Translations under genes and position numbers: made by a program | The notes under the pieces: model-generated | Told to the model about the DNA's origin: nothing | The model's input: the letters and a program-made list of their open reading frames with translations, nothing else | Databases searched by the model: none | Assembly: GCA_014379075.1 (NCBI GenBank) | Contig: JACMMN010000222.1 | Location: forward strand, 1 to 12,550 | DNA from: Pyrinomonadaceae bacterium | GTDB lineage: Bacteria > Acidobacteriota > Blastocatellia > Pyrinomonadales > Pyrinomonadaceae | Direction: 5' to 3' | DNA length: 12,550 nucleotides | Part shown: in pieces, positions 6,584-12,550 of the stretch | Position numbering within the stretch: position 1 is the stretch's first letter | Layout: every line of letters begins with the position of its first letter

Positions 6584-7912
6584 ATGGCCTACGAAATAAA
6601 CGAAACCCACGACCCGAACCTGAAGAGCTGGGTCGAATCCGCCAATGATCCGAATACGGATTTTCCGATACAGAATTTGCCGTTTTGTGTTTTCACCCAA
6701 GACAAGCATGCAGCAAATCCGAGAATCGGCATTAGAATTGGAAATTCAATTTTCGACTTCGAAAAGGGAGTAGAAAATGGACTGTTTGAAGGCATACCGG
6801 CCGAGCGATATCTGGAAAGGGAACATCTTTTCAATTTGAGTTATGCTCACGATCATGGTGCGAAATCTTTTAGTGGTGTTCGTGAGCGGCTATTCGAATT
6901 GTTTGTCGAGCGGGCTGACAAGAGAAGGCGCTCACGAGTTAACGAGGTTATTTTCGAAGCCACGAAAGTGGAATTTTCTAATCCATTCGTTATTCGTGAT
7001 TACACCGACTTTTACTGTTCCATCTTCCACGCCACGAACGTTGGCTCGATGTTCCGGCCGGATAATCCGCTGCTGCCGAATTACAAATACGTGCCGATCG
7101 GCTATCACGGGCGGGCTTCGAGCATTGTTATTTCCGGCACGGATATTAAGCGTCCAAAAGGTCAGAACCGCAGCGATGCTGAACAGCAGCCGGTATTTAT
7201 TCCGGCGAAGAGCCTCGATTACGAAATGGAGGTCGGCTTTTTTGTCGGGCAATCCAATGAACTGGGAAGTTCGATCCCGATTGCCGATGCCGAAAAACAC
7301 ATCTTCGGCCTGTGCCTTGTCAACGACTGGTCTGCACGCGATATCCAGGCTTGGGAATACCAGCCGCTCGGCCCGTTTCTCGCGAAGAATTTCGCCACGA
7401 CCATCTCGCCGTTCGTCGTGACAATGGAAGCCCTCGCACCGTTTCGCACACCAGCATTCGAACGCGACGAAGGCGATCCGCAGCCGCTCGATTACCTGAA
7501 CGATCCGACAAATCAGAAATTCGGCGGCATCGACATCAAGCTCGAAGTTTACATCCAAACGCAGAAAATGCGGGACGAAAACATCGAGCCGCACTTGCTG
7601 TCACGCTCTAATATGAAGGACCTTTACTGGACCATCGGCCAGATGCTGACGCACCACGCCTCGAACGGCTGCAATCTGCAAACCGGCGATCTCATCGCCA
7701 CCGGGACGATATCAGGCAAGGAAAAGAGCGAACGCGGCTCGATGCTCGAACTAAGCTGGCGGGGAACCGAGCCTATCGACCTGCCATCAGGCGAAACACG
7801 CCGCTTTCTGGAAGATGGCGACGAAGTAATAATGAAAGGCTATTGCGAACGCGAAGGCTTTCGGAGAATCGGCTTTGGGGAATGCCGCGGGCGTATTACT
7901 CCGGCAGATTAA
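6584..7912 (+). CDS. fahA: Fumarylacetoacetase
   Basis: The enzyme hydrolyses 4-fumarylacetoacetate to fumarate and acetoacetate, the final step of tyrosine and homogentisate degradation in the cytoplasm. At 442 residues it has the long form, as in eukaryotic FAH: a small N-terminal beta domain (about 1-125) and the mixed beta-roll catalytic domain. Signatures include DYTDFYCSIFHATNVGSMFR (139-158) and GYHGRASSIVISGT (173-186). Further on are DYEMEVGFFVG (212-222), NDWSARDIQAWEYQPLGPFL (247-266) and GTISGKE near the end. By a constant offset of 15 from the mouse enzyme, metal ligands are Asp142, Glu214, Glu216 and Asp248, with catalytic His149 and Lys268. All are present. ATG 6584 has a poor ribosome site but gives the normal N-terminus. 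No other tyrosine-pathway gene (hpd, hmgA, maiA) is in the window. Confidence 0.97.
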   Translation: MAYEINETHDPNLKSWVESANDPNTDFPIQNLPFCVFTQDKHAANPRIGIRIGNSIFDFEKGVENGLFEGIPAERYLEREHLFNLSYAHDHGAKSFSGVRERLFELFVERADKRRRSRVNEVIFEATKVEFSNPFVIRDYTDFYCSIFHATNVGSMFRPDNPLLPNYKYVPIGYHGRASSIVISGTDIKRPKGQNRSDAEQQPVFIPAKSLDYEMEVGFFVGQSNELGSSIPIADAEKHIFGLCLVNDWSARDIQAWEYQPLGPFLAKNFATTISPFVVTMEALAPFRTPAFERDEGDPQPLDYLNDPTNQKFGGIDIKLEVYIQTQKMRDENIEPHLLSRSNMKDLYWTIGQMLTHHASNGCNLQTGDLIATGTISGKEKSERGSMLELSWRGTEPIDLPSGETRRFLEDGDEVIMKGYCEREGFRRIGFGECRGRITPAD

Positions 7913-7916
7913 GATT

Positions 7917-8014
7917 TTCACCACAGAGAGCACGGAGAGCACAGAGGAGAAAGGCCTGTTTTCGTTAATTGCCTTTTTCAGAAACTCTGTGCTCTCTGTG
8001 TGCTCCGTGGTTAA
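7917..8014. repeat. CACAGAG-type inverted repeat between fahA and purF
   Basis: Arms 7917-7946 (TTCACCACAGAGAGCACGGA then GAGCACAGAG) and 7985-8014 are reverse complements with about five mismatches over 30 bases, separated by 38 bases. The motif (CACAGAG/CACGGAG runs ending in GGTTAA) is a common dispersed intergenic repeat style in several environmental phyla. It starts four bases after the fahA stop and ends 19 bases before purF. Transcribed through, it would form a strong stem between the two genes. Confidence 0.85.
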
Positions 8015-8033
8015 TTGTTTTAGAATAGAAGTA

Positions 8034-9533
8034 ATGGATCTAGTTCTCGACAAATTTCACGAGGAATGCGGTGTTTTCGGCATCTTTGGACACCCCGAAG
8101 CCTCGACAATTACGCAGCTTGGGCTGTTTGCGTTGCAGCATCGCGGTCAGGAAGCGTGCGGGATCGTCTCATCCGACGGCCATGATCTGCACCAATTCCG
8201 CTCGCAGGGCCTTGTCGCTGATGTCTTGAGCGAAGACGTGCTCAAAAAGCTCACCGGTTCCAGCGCCATCGGCCATACGCGGTATTCGACTTCCGGCAAG
8301 AATACGATTAAGGAAGTGCAGCCGTTTTCCGTTACCTGCCAGCATGGTGATATTGCGGTTTGCCATAACGGGAACCTGCCATATGCTGCCGAAAAACGCC
8401 GTGAGCTGGAGCAGGCCGGGGCGATCTTTTCTTCGACATCTGATACCGAAACGCTGCTTCACGGCATTGCCCGCACTCCGGCCAAAGACATCTACGAGGC
8501 AATGCAAAAAGTCCTCAAGGATACCGAAGGAGCCTTCTCCCTGCTGTTCCTGACGCCGAAAAGCCTCGTCGCCGTCCGCGATCCGCGAGGCTTTCGGCCG
8601 CTTGTTCTGGGAAAACTCGGTGGCGGCTGGTGCATTGCATCGGAAACCTGTGCGTTCGACCTTATCGACGCCGAATACGTCCGCGAGATCGAGGCCGGCG
8701 AGATGCTAATTATCGATGAGAACGGCCTTCATTCGTCGATGCCGTTCATCGAAAAGCCCGTGTCCGTCTGCACCTTCGAGCACGTTTACTTCTCGCGTCC
8801 GGATTCGACCATCTTTGGCAGATCGGTCAATGAATCCCGGCATAAGATGGGCAAACGGCTTGCTATCGAACAGCCGTGCGATGCCGATATTGTGGTACCC
8901 GTGCCCGATTCCGGCGTGTCGGCCGCTATCGGTTATGCCAATCAATCCGGCATCAACTACCGCCAGGCGATCATCCGCAACCACTATGTCGGCCGGACAT
9001 TTATCGAGCCTTCGCAGTCGATTCGCTCGTTCGGCGTGCGGCTGAAACTCAATCCTATCAAAGACCTGATCCGAGGCCGCCGGGTAGTGCTGGTCGATGA
9101 TTCCATCGTCCGCGGCACTACCTCCAAGAAGATCGTCCAGATGGTCCGCGATGCCGGTGCCAGCGAAGTCCACATGCGGATCTCGTGCCCGCCTACCACC
9201 AATCCCTGCTATTACGGCGTCGATACGCCGCGTAAAGAAGACCTGATCGCCGCCCGTTTTAGCTCCCCTCCTTTCAAAGGAGGGGTGGCAGCCGCTTCGG
9301 CTGACGGGGTGCTCGGATCCGTGGCGGCGGCTTCATCTAGCGGGATAGTCGGCTCCGTCGTCGATGTCCAGGCTATCTGCAGCTACATCGAAGCCGACAG
9401 CCTCGGCTATCTCTCCCTCGAAGGCATGCTCGAAGCCACCGGCCTCGACCCCGCGACATCCTGCACCGCCTGCTGGAGCGGCCGTTACCCGACCCTCATA
9501 GCCAACGGCCACAATCTCGAGATCGGCTCCTGA
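8034..9533 (+). CDS. purF: Amidophosphoribosyltransferase with in-frame insertion
   Basis: PurF makes 5-phosphoribosylamine from PRPP and glutamine, the first committed step of de novo purine synthesis. The start ATG at 8034 gives an 11-residue propeptide ending at Glu11, then the N-terminal nucleophile Cys12 of the glutaminase domain (CGVFGIFG), as in the B. subtilis type. Glutaminase motifs include HTRYSTSG, CHNGNL and SSTSDTETLLHGIAR. The PRPP-binding loop VVLVDDSIVRGTTS is at 351-364. Four cysteines suited to a [4Fe-4S] cluster are Cys246, Cys392, Cys477 and Cys480 (CTAC). The product is 499 residues, longer than the roughly 475 expected. About 30 extra residues (roughly 410-441, Ser/Ala/Gly/Val-rich) lie between Cys392 and Cys477 and are encoded by repeat-like DNA. 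All catalytic parts remain intact and in frame, so the enzyme is probably active. A longer in-frame start at 7875 was rejected because it lies inside fahA and crosses the repeat. Confidence 0.97.
   Translation: MDLVLDKFHEECGVFGIFGHPEASTITQLGLFALQHRGQEACGIVSSDGHDLHQFRSQGLVADVLSEDVLKKLTGSSAIGHTRYSTSGKNTIKEVQPFSVTCQHGDIAVCHNGNLPYAAEKRRELEQAGAIFSSTSDTETLLHGIARTPAKDIYEAMQKVLKDTEGAFSLLFLTPKSLVAVRDPRGFRPLVLGKLGGGWCIASETCAFDLIDAEYVREIEAGEMLIIDENGLHSSMPFIEKPVSVCTFEHVYFSRPDSTIFGRSVNESRHKMGKRLAIEQPCDADIVVPVPDSGVSAAIGYANQSGINYRQAIIRNHYVGRTFIEPSQSIRSFGVRLKLNPIKDLIRGRRVVLVDDSIVRGTTSKKIVQMVRDAGASEVHMRISCPPTTNPCYYGVDTPRKEDLIAARFSSPPFKGGVAAASADGVLGSVAAASSSGIVGSVVDVQAICSYIEADSLGYLSLEGMLEATGLDPATSCTACWSGRYPTLIANGHNLEIGS
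9265..9356 (+). repeat. Palindromic repeat element embedded in purF
   Basis: Within purF, CCCCTCCTTT (9265-9274) and AAAGGAGGGG (9276-9285) form a perfect 10-bp inverted repeat. After GTGG follows a second perfect hairpin, CAGCCG-CTT-CGGCTG (9289-9303), then ACGGGGTG. This layout (GGAGGGGTGGC, hairpin, ACGGGGTG) is that of intergenic palindromic repeats. In addition 9285-9320 and 9321-9356 are tandem 36-bp units, 26/36 identical, translating as VAAASADGVLGS and VAAASSSGIVGS. The whole is a multiple of three and keeps the frame open. It encodes the extra residues absent from typical PurF proteins. Confidence 0.85.
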
Positions 9534-9613
9534 ACCACTCGCCCGCGAGTTGCCCTTCCGACGAATGTCGAAATTGGAGAAATGTTCTTCCTTTTCAACT
9601 TTAAACGGAATGG

Positions 9614-9653
9614 AAAAGGCCAATTCATGTTAGTCACATGAGTCGGCCTTTTT
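9614..9653. terminator. Bidirectional terminator between purF and serine hydrolase
   Basis: A 17-bp stem with two or three imperfect positions (9614-9630 with 9636-9652) encloses the loop TAGTC. T runs stand on the right for the plus strand (GGCCTTTTTATT) and, through AAAAGG on the left, for the minus strand. It lies between convergent genes, purF ending at 9533 and the hydrolase ending at 9669. Confidence 0.85.
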
Positions 9654-9668
9654 ATTCTAGATCCATGA

Positions 9669-11393
9669 TTACGGCAGGCGGTTGGCTGGGGTGTCGCGGC
9701 CGCCTTGGTGGAGGATCAGGCTGGTGACTTTGCCGGCGGTGTCTTTGATGAAATCTATTTCGGCGCCAACGATGGCGATGGCGAATTTTGTTTCCGATCT
9801 GGGTTCGAGTTCGAATTGCGGCTGGCCGGTTGCCTGGCCGAAAAGCTTGCCATTTGCGGTTGTGATCGTCAGGATGAAGTTCGGGGCGATGTGGTATTGG
9901 GCCGCGTAGGATTCGTAAATTTTCGGATCGACGGCGACTGTCGGGGTTTCTAGCCGTTTAATGGCTGCGATGGCGCTGGGGAATTTGGGGTCGATCTCGA
10001 GGGCTCGTTTGTATTCCTTGATCGCGAGGTCCTTTTGGCCGCCGGTTGCGTAATATTCGCCGAGGCTGTCGTGCGGGTTTGCCGCGTTTGGAAACATTTC
10101 GACGTTTAACTTGAAAATCTCGCCGGCTTCCTTAACTTTACCCGTTCGGAGCAGCTCGTAACCGGCCAGATTAAGCTCTGCTTCGCCAGCATCGTAATCT
10201 TTTGAATTGGCTTTTATGTCGCGATATTGTTTGACCGCAGCGTCGATGCCCTGTGCTTCGAGGGTGTAAAGTACCGTTTCGCCGATCGACCGTTTCGGCG
10301 CGTCGTAAGGCTGGCCATAGAGAATGTTTGCGATGGCGCTGATCATTTTGTCCTGGCGGCCGCCTTGGGCGGAATTGTCGAGCAGGACGATGAGGTGTTT
10401 GTCGCCGGTGAAGCGGATGATATTTGTGGAAAATCCGTTGATGCCGCCGCTGTGGCCGATGGTTGGGACCGCGGTTTTCTTGTCGCTGAGTGTGATGGTG
10501 TGGGCACCTACGCCGTAGCCGTAATTTTCGAGATTCGGCTTGAACATCAACTCCTTGCTTTTGGCGGACAGTATCTTGTCGCCGTATAAAGCCTGATCCC
10601 ATAAATAAAGGTCTTCGGCGGTCGAATAGAGCGATCCGGCTGAATACGGAAGCGACATATCGAGATAATCGGCATTGATGTAGCCTTTTCGCGTTTTGGT
10701 ATAGCCGGTCGCGCGTTTTGGAATAAGGGCCGAGTGGCTATCGTAGCCGCTGTTCTTCATTCCCGCGGGTGTGAAGATATTTTCCTGCATCACTTGAGCG
10801 TACGTCTTGCCGGTCACCTTTTCGATAATTGCTCCGAGCATGAAATAAGCCGAATTGTTGTAGTTGTATTTTGTGCCGGGTTCGAATTCAAGGTCGCCGC
10901 TGGCGTATTTTTTTACGACTTCAGCGGGAGTATATGGATCGCGGCTCAAATCTTTCATAAAGTTCGGCAGGGCCGTGTAGCTGGGAATTCCGGATGTGTG
11001 GTTGAGCAGCTGATGAATGGTTATCCGGTCGCCGGTGTCCTTGCGGTAATCGGGAAGATAATCGGTGATCTTGCCGTCGAGTTTGAGCTTGCCCTGTTCG
11101 GCGAGCTGCAAAATGACCGCGGCCGTGAACTGTTTGGTGATCGATGCCAGGCGGAATTTCGTCTCCGTGTCATTCGGAACGTTCCATTCCATATTGGCCA
11201 TGCCGAAACCTTTTTTGTAGATGACGCGGCCGTTCTCGGCGACCAGGACGGAACCGTTGAAGTGGCCGTACTGATTATGGAGCTTCATCATTTCGTCGAT
11301 CGAGGCGGCTTTGTCCTGTGCGATTACCATGGTGGCAGTAATACATAGCAAAAATAAGAAAATTGCCGGTAATCGGCGGATAAGGTGGGTCAT
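9669..11393 (-). CDS. Secreted serine hydrolase: class C beta-lactamase fold + TPR + C-terminal beta domain
   Basis: This is a 574-residue exported protein. A signal peptide spans about 1-25 (LPAIFLFLLCITATMVIA, cleaved before Gln26). The serine hydrolase domain (about 30-360) has the three penicillin-binding motifs of the class C/esterase/D-aminopeptidase family: SITK at 84-87 with nucleophile Ser84, YNN at 178-180 and HSGG at 314-317 in place of KTG. About 400-485 forms TPR-like helices (AGEIFKLNVEMFPNAANPHDSLGEYYATGGQKDLAIKEYKRALEIDP). About 490-574 resembles the small beta-barrel C-terminal domain seen after such hydrolases (DUF3471-like: YAAQYHIAPN ... GQPQFELEP ... LHQGGRDTPANRLP). The substrate could be a peptide, ester or cell-wall D-peptide. 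HSGG usually indicates esterase or peptidase, not true beta-lactam resistance. The start ATG 11393 has a good Shine-Dalgarno, AGGAG. Confidence 0.93.
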   Translation of the reverse strand: MTHLIRRLPAIFLFLLCITATMVIAQDKAASIDEMMKLHNQYGHFNGSVLVAENGRVIYKKGFGMANMEWNVPNDTETKFRLASITKQFTAAVILQLAEQGKLKLDGKITDYLPDYRKDTGDRITIHQLLNHTSGIPSYTALPNFMKDLSRDPYTPAEVVKKYASGDLEFEPGTKYNYNNSAYFMLGAIIEKVTGKTYAQVMQENIFTPAGMKNSGYDSHSALIPKRATGYTKTRKGYINADYLDMSLPYSAGSLYSTAEDLYLWDQALYGDKILSAKSKELMFKPNLENYGYGVGAHTITLSDKKTAVPTIGHSGGINGFSTNIIRFTGDKHLIVLLDNSAQGGRQDKMISAIANILYGQPYDAPKRSIGETVLYTLEAQGIDAAVKQYRDIKANSKDYDAGEAELNLAGYELLRTGKVKEAGEIFKLNVEMFPNAANPHDSLGEYYATGGQKDLAIKEYKRALEIDPKFPSAIAAIKRLETPTVAVDPKIYESYAAQYHIAPNFILTITTANGKLFGQATGQPQFELEPRSETKFAIAIVGAEIDFIKDTAGKVTSLILHQGGRDTPANRLP

Positions 11394-11399
11394 AAATAT

Positions 11400-11404
11400 C
11401 TCCT
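11400..11404 (-). promoter_or_regulatory. Strong ribosome-binding site of the serine hydrolase
   Basis: AGGAG on the minus strand lies six bases before the ATG at 11393. It is the clearest Shine-Dalgarno in the window, where most genes have weak ones, and it fixes the start. Confidence 0.85.
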
Positions 11405-11498
11405 AAGGATTTTTAAATTTTCGCGTGGGCGAAGTGTTGAAGGTAACTACGGCGCAGAAGGGCGGAAGGTTCGCGGTTTGTTTAAGAACAGGAAATCG

Positions 11499-11523
11499 GA
11501 TACCAACCGCTTGGTATCTTTTT
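11499..11523 (+). promoter_or_regulatory. Perfect palindrome with T tract upstream of tmRNA
   Basis: GATACCAA-CCGC-TTGGTATC (11499-11518) is a perfect 8-bp inverted repeat followed by TTTTT. It has terminator form on the plus strand, but no plus-strand gene lies just upstream. It could instead stop antisense read-through ahead of ssrA or act as an operator between the divergent ssrA and serine hydrolase genes. TTGGTA at 11511-11516 with TAGCGT at 11533-11538 (16-base spacer) could be a poor promoter for ssrA, which is weakly supported. Confidence 0.5.
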
Positions 11524-11557
11524 ACATCTTAATAGCGTAAACTGACCTTCCTTTTAT

Positions 11558-11933
11558 GGGGGCGACAGGCTTCGACAGGGGCTTGTATAGATCTTTGGAT
11601 GCACGTCGGGCTTTTTGTGTGGTGAGCTCGTTAAAAAAACTATACAAAACACAAATGCTAATCAAGAATTAGCTCTTGCTGCCTAGTTAACTCTAGACCA
11701 GAAGTGTCTTACCGGAAGTCAGCTTGTAGCGACCGGCCGAGGCATAACTTAATATAAGCTAGGACGCGTTCACCATCTGCGGACGCGATCCGAAATGTTA
11801 GCCAGGTTGGCCTATGAAGAGGTCTTGCCGATTTATTTACTCTTCATGGGCGAGAAAAAGTGAACCGGATAAACGTGTAGATTTCACTGGTCGCAACCTT
11901 TGGATGCGGGTTCGATTCCCGCCGCCTCCACCA
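11558..11933 (+). ncRNA. ssrA: Transfer-messenger RNA (tmRNA)
   Basis: tmRNA with SmpB rescues ribosomes stalled on broken messages and tags their products for proteolysis. The 5' end GGGGGCGACAGGCTTCGAC is the standard tmRNA start. It pairs over 7 bp with CGCCTCC just before the discriminator A and the encoded CCA at 11931-11933. The T arm is GCGGG-TTCGATT-CCCGC (11906-11922). The tag frame starts at GCT 11657 and reads Ala-Asn-Gln-Glu-Leu-Ala-Leu-Ala-Ala, then TAG at 11684-11686. The ALAA end is the usual protease (ClpXP) signal. At 376 bases it is a normal one-piece tmRNA with CCA encoded. The resume codon choice is inferred from family tags beginning Ala-Asn. The body should fold into several pseudoknots that I did not model. 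Confidence 0.97.
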
Positions 11934-11992
11934 TTTTTTATTTTGGATTTTAGATTACGGATTTTGGATTTTTTAATTCAAAATCTGCGGTT
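11934..11992. other. A/T-rich spacer after tmRNA
   Basis: A run of six T follows the tmRNA CCA at once (11934-11939) and could end or help end transcription. Two direct copies of TTTTGGATTTT occur at 11941-11951 and 11962-11972. A weak stem GATTTTG (11960-11966) / CAAAATC (11979-11985) precedes GCGGTTTTATTTT. It may serve as a shared terminator for tmRNA and the convergent gene, with low certainty. Confidence 0.35.
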
Positions 11993-12550
11993 TTATTTTG
12001 GGCGGTGTTCGGTTTTTGCTTCTTCAATGATCAGATTGCCGGGATCAGCTTCGCGCGTGGGAAACGAAATAAACACGAAATCGTTAAATGAAATAACGCT
12101 GGGGCCAAAGGTGAGCCCCGCTCGTTTGGATCTGATTTCCTGAATATAGACATCGCCGGTCAGATCCCGAAATCCAAAACCGCCGAAAGGAGTAATAGAG
12201 CTATATAACTTTTGATTGTTGGTCACATCGGTTAGAACAGCTATCGAACCGCCCCAACGGGCGTTACTACCGAACCCTGCACGACGAAACGAAACGCTGC
12301 TGGAAGAGTTACTTGCTCCGGCTTCAAAAGAGCCGATATCGACCGAACTCCCTTCCTGGCGGTTATAGCCCGTACGCTGATCCGAGAAAAGGCGGATCGT
12401 CGGGGCAATCGAACAATCGAAAGTCCTTACGCAGCTATTTCCGGCGTTAATAGCGGGACTTCCAGTCATCAGAGCACGCATATCGGTCTGCCCGCCGTTA
12501 TTAACCAGATTGCCGAGCAGCGGATCGATGGCGTTGTTATCGCTCACTTG
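11993..12550 (-). CDS. Beta-helix 'choice-of-anchor Q' type secreted protein, C-terminal part
   Basis: The frame is open to the window edge (codon CAA at 12548-12550), so the gene starts outside; about 185 C-terminal residues are visible. The segment DPLLGNLVNNGGQTDMRAL ... GSPAINAGN ... SDQRTGYNR ... SVDIGSFEAG is the hallmark end of parallel beta-helix, polymorphic-outer-membrane-protein-like repeats (choice-of-anchor Q domain). These are found in very long secreted or surface proteins. Two Cys (in CVRTFDC) lie within it. After a Ser-rich linker (GASNSSSSVS) comes a beta-rich C-terminal domain of about 85 residues (RWGGSIAVLTDVTNNQKLYS ... VYIQEIRS ... FVFISFPTREADPG) that I do not recognise. 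It is probably surface-associated; role unknown. Confidence 0.85.
   Translation of the reverse strand, partial: QVSDNNAIDPLLGNLVNNGGQTDMRALMTGSPAINAGNSCVRTFDCSIAPTIRLFSDQRTGYNRQEGSSVDIGSFEAGASNSSSSVSFRRAGFGSNARWGGSIAVLTDVTNNQKLYSSITPFGGFGFRDLTGDVYIQEIRSKRAGLTFGPSVISFNDFVFISFPTREADPGNLIIEEAKTEHRPK

Noticed and set aside
6932..7594. 220-codon minus-strand frame opposite fahA
   Set aside because: fahA is certain in this interval, with all catalytic residues intact.
7917..8014. CRISPR-like repeats (CACAGAG runs)
   Set aside because: There are only two arms, inverted and imperfect, with no regular spacers and no cas genes.
7875..8033. In-frame upstream extension of purF (53 residues)
   Set aside because: It overlaps the end of fahA, is encoded by the CACAGAG repeat and would bury the nucleophile Cys. 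The ATG at 8034 gives the standard 11-residue propeptide.
10171..10602. 143-codon minus-strand alternative frame inside the serine hydrolase
   Set aside because: Arg/His-rich out-of-frame shadow of the hydrolase gene.
11814..12143. Plus-strand frame of 109 codons
   Set aside because: It overlaps the 3' half of tmRNA and the antisense of the beta-helix gene; low-complexity and without family features.

Overview
The window looks like ordinary chromosome from a free-living, mid-GC Gram-negative-type bacterium. My best guess is Acidobacteriota, class Blastocatellia. This is inferred from the flavour of the proteins (SH3/TPR secreted proteins, serine hydrolase–TPR fusions, 'choice-of-anchor Q' beta-helix proteins), weak Shine-Dalgarno sequences and many palindromic intergenic repeats. 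No rRNA or other taxonomic marker is present, apart from a tmRNA. No prophage, CRISPR array, transposase or plasmid function is visible.

Layout. (1) 1-2537, plus strand: the end of a TPR-like protein with a low-complexity tail and a good terminator, then rnc (RNase III) and lepB (signal peptidase I), probably co-transcribed. (2) 2583-3676: a symmetric, multi-hairpin repeat element directly in front of psuG (pseudouridine-5'-phosphate glycosidase). (3) 3846-5286, minus strand: a secreted SH3-domain protein flanked by two degenerate repeats of one family, then ruvC (Holliday-junction resolvase). (4) 5287-7912: a long imperfect hairpin in the divergent spacer, an unrecognised 305-residue protein, a structured spacer, and fahA (fumarylacetoacetase, last step of tyrosine/homogentisate breakdown). 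(5) 7917-9533: a CACAGAG-type inverted repeat, then purF (first committed step of purine synthesis). (6) 9614-11393: a bidirectional terminator, then a convergent secreted serine hydrolase (class C beta-lactamase fold + TPR + C-terminal beta domain). (7) 11499-12550: a palindrome with a T tract, the complete tmRNA gene ssrA (tag ANQELALAA), and on the minus strand the C-terminal end of a secreted beta-helix protein.

Most genes are unrelated housekeeping functions. The functional links are rnc/lepB as a small RNA-processing/secretion operon, and the unknown gene with fahA as a possible aromatic-catabolism pair.

The most interesting observation is inside purF. The gene carries about 90 bp of extra in-frame coding sequence between the second and third iron-sulfur ligands. 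That extra DNA starts with two perfect hairpins that look like an intergenic palindromic repeat, followed by a diverged tandem 36-bp duplication. It looks like a mobile palindromic element domesticated as a surface peptide of an essential enzyme, comparable in concept to the Rickettsia palindromic elements.
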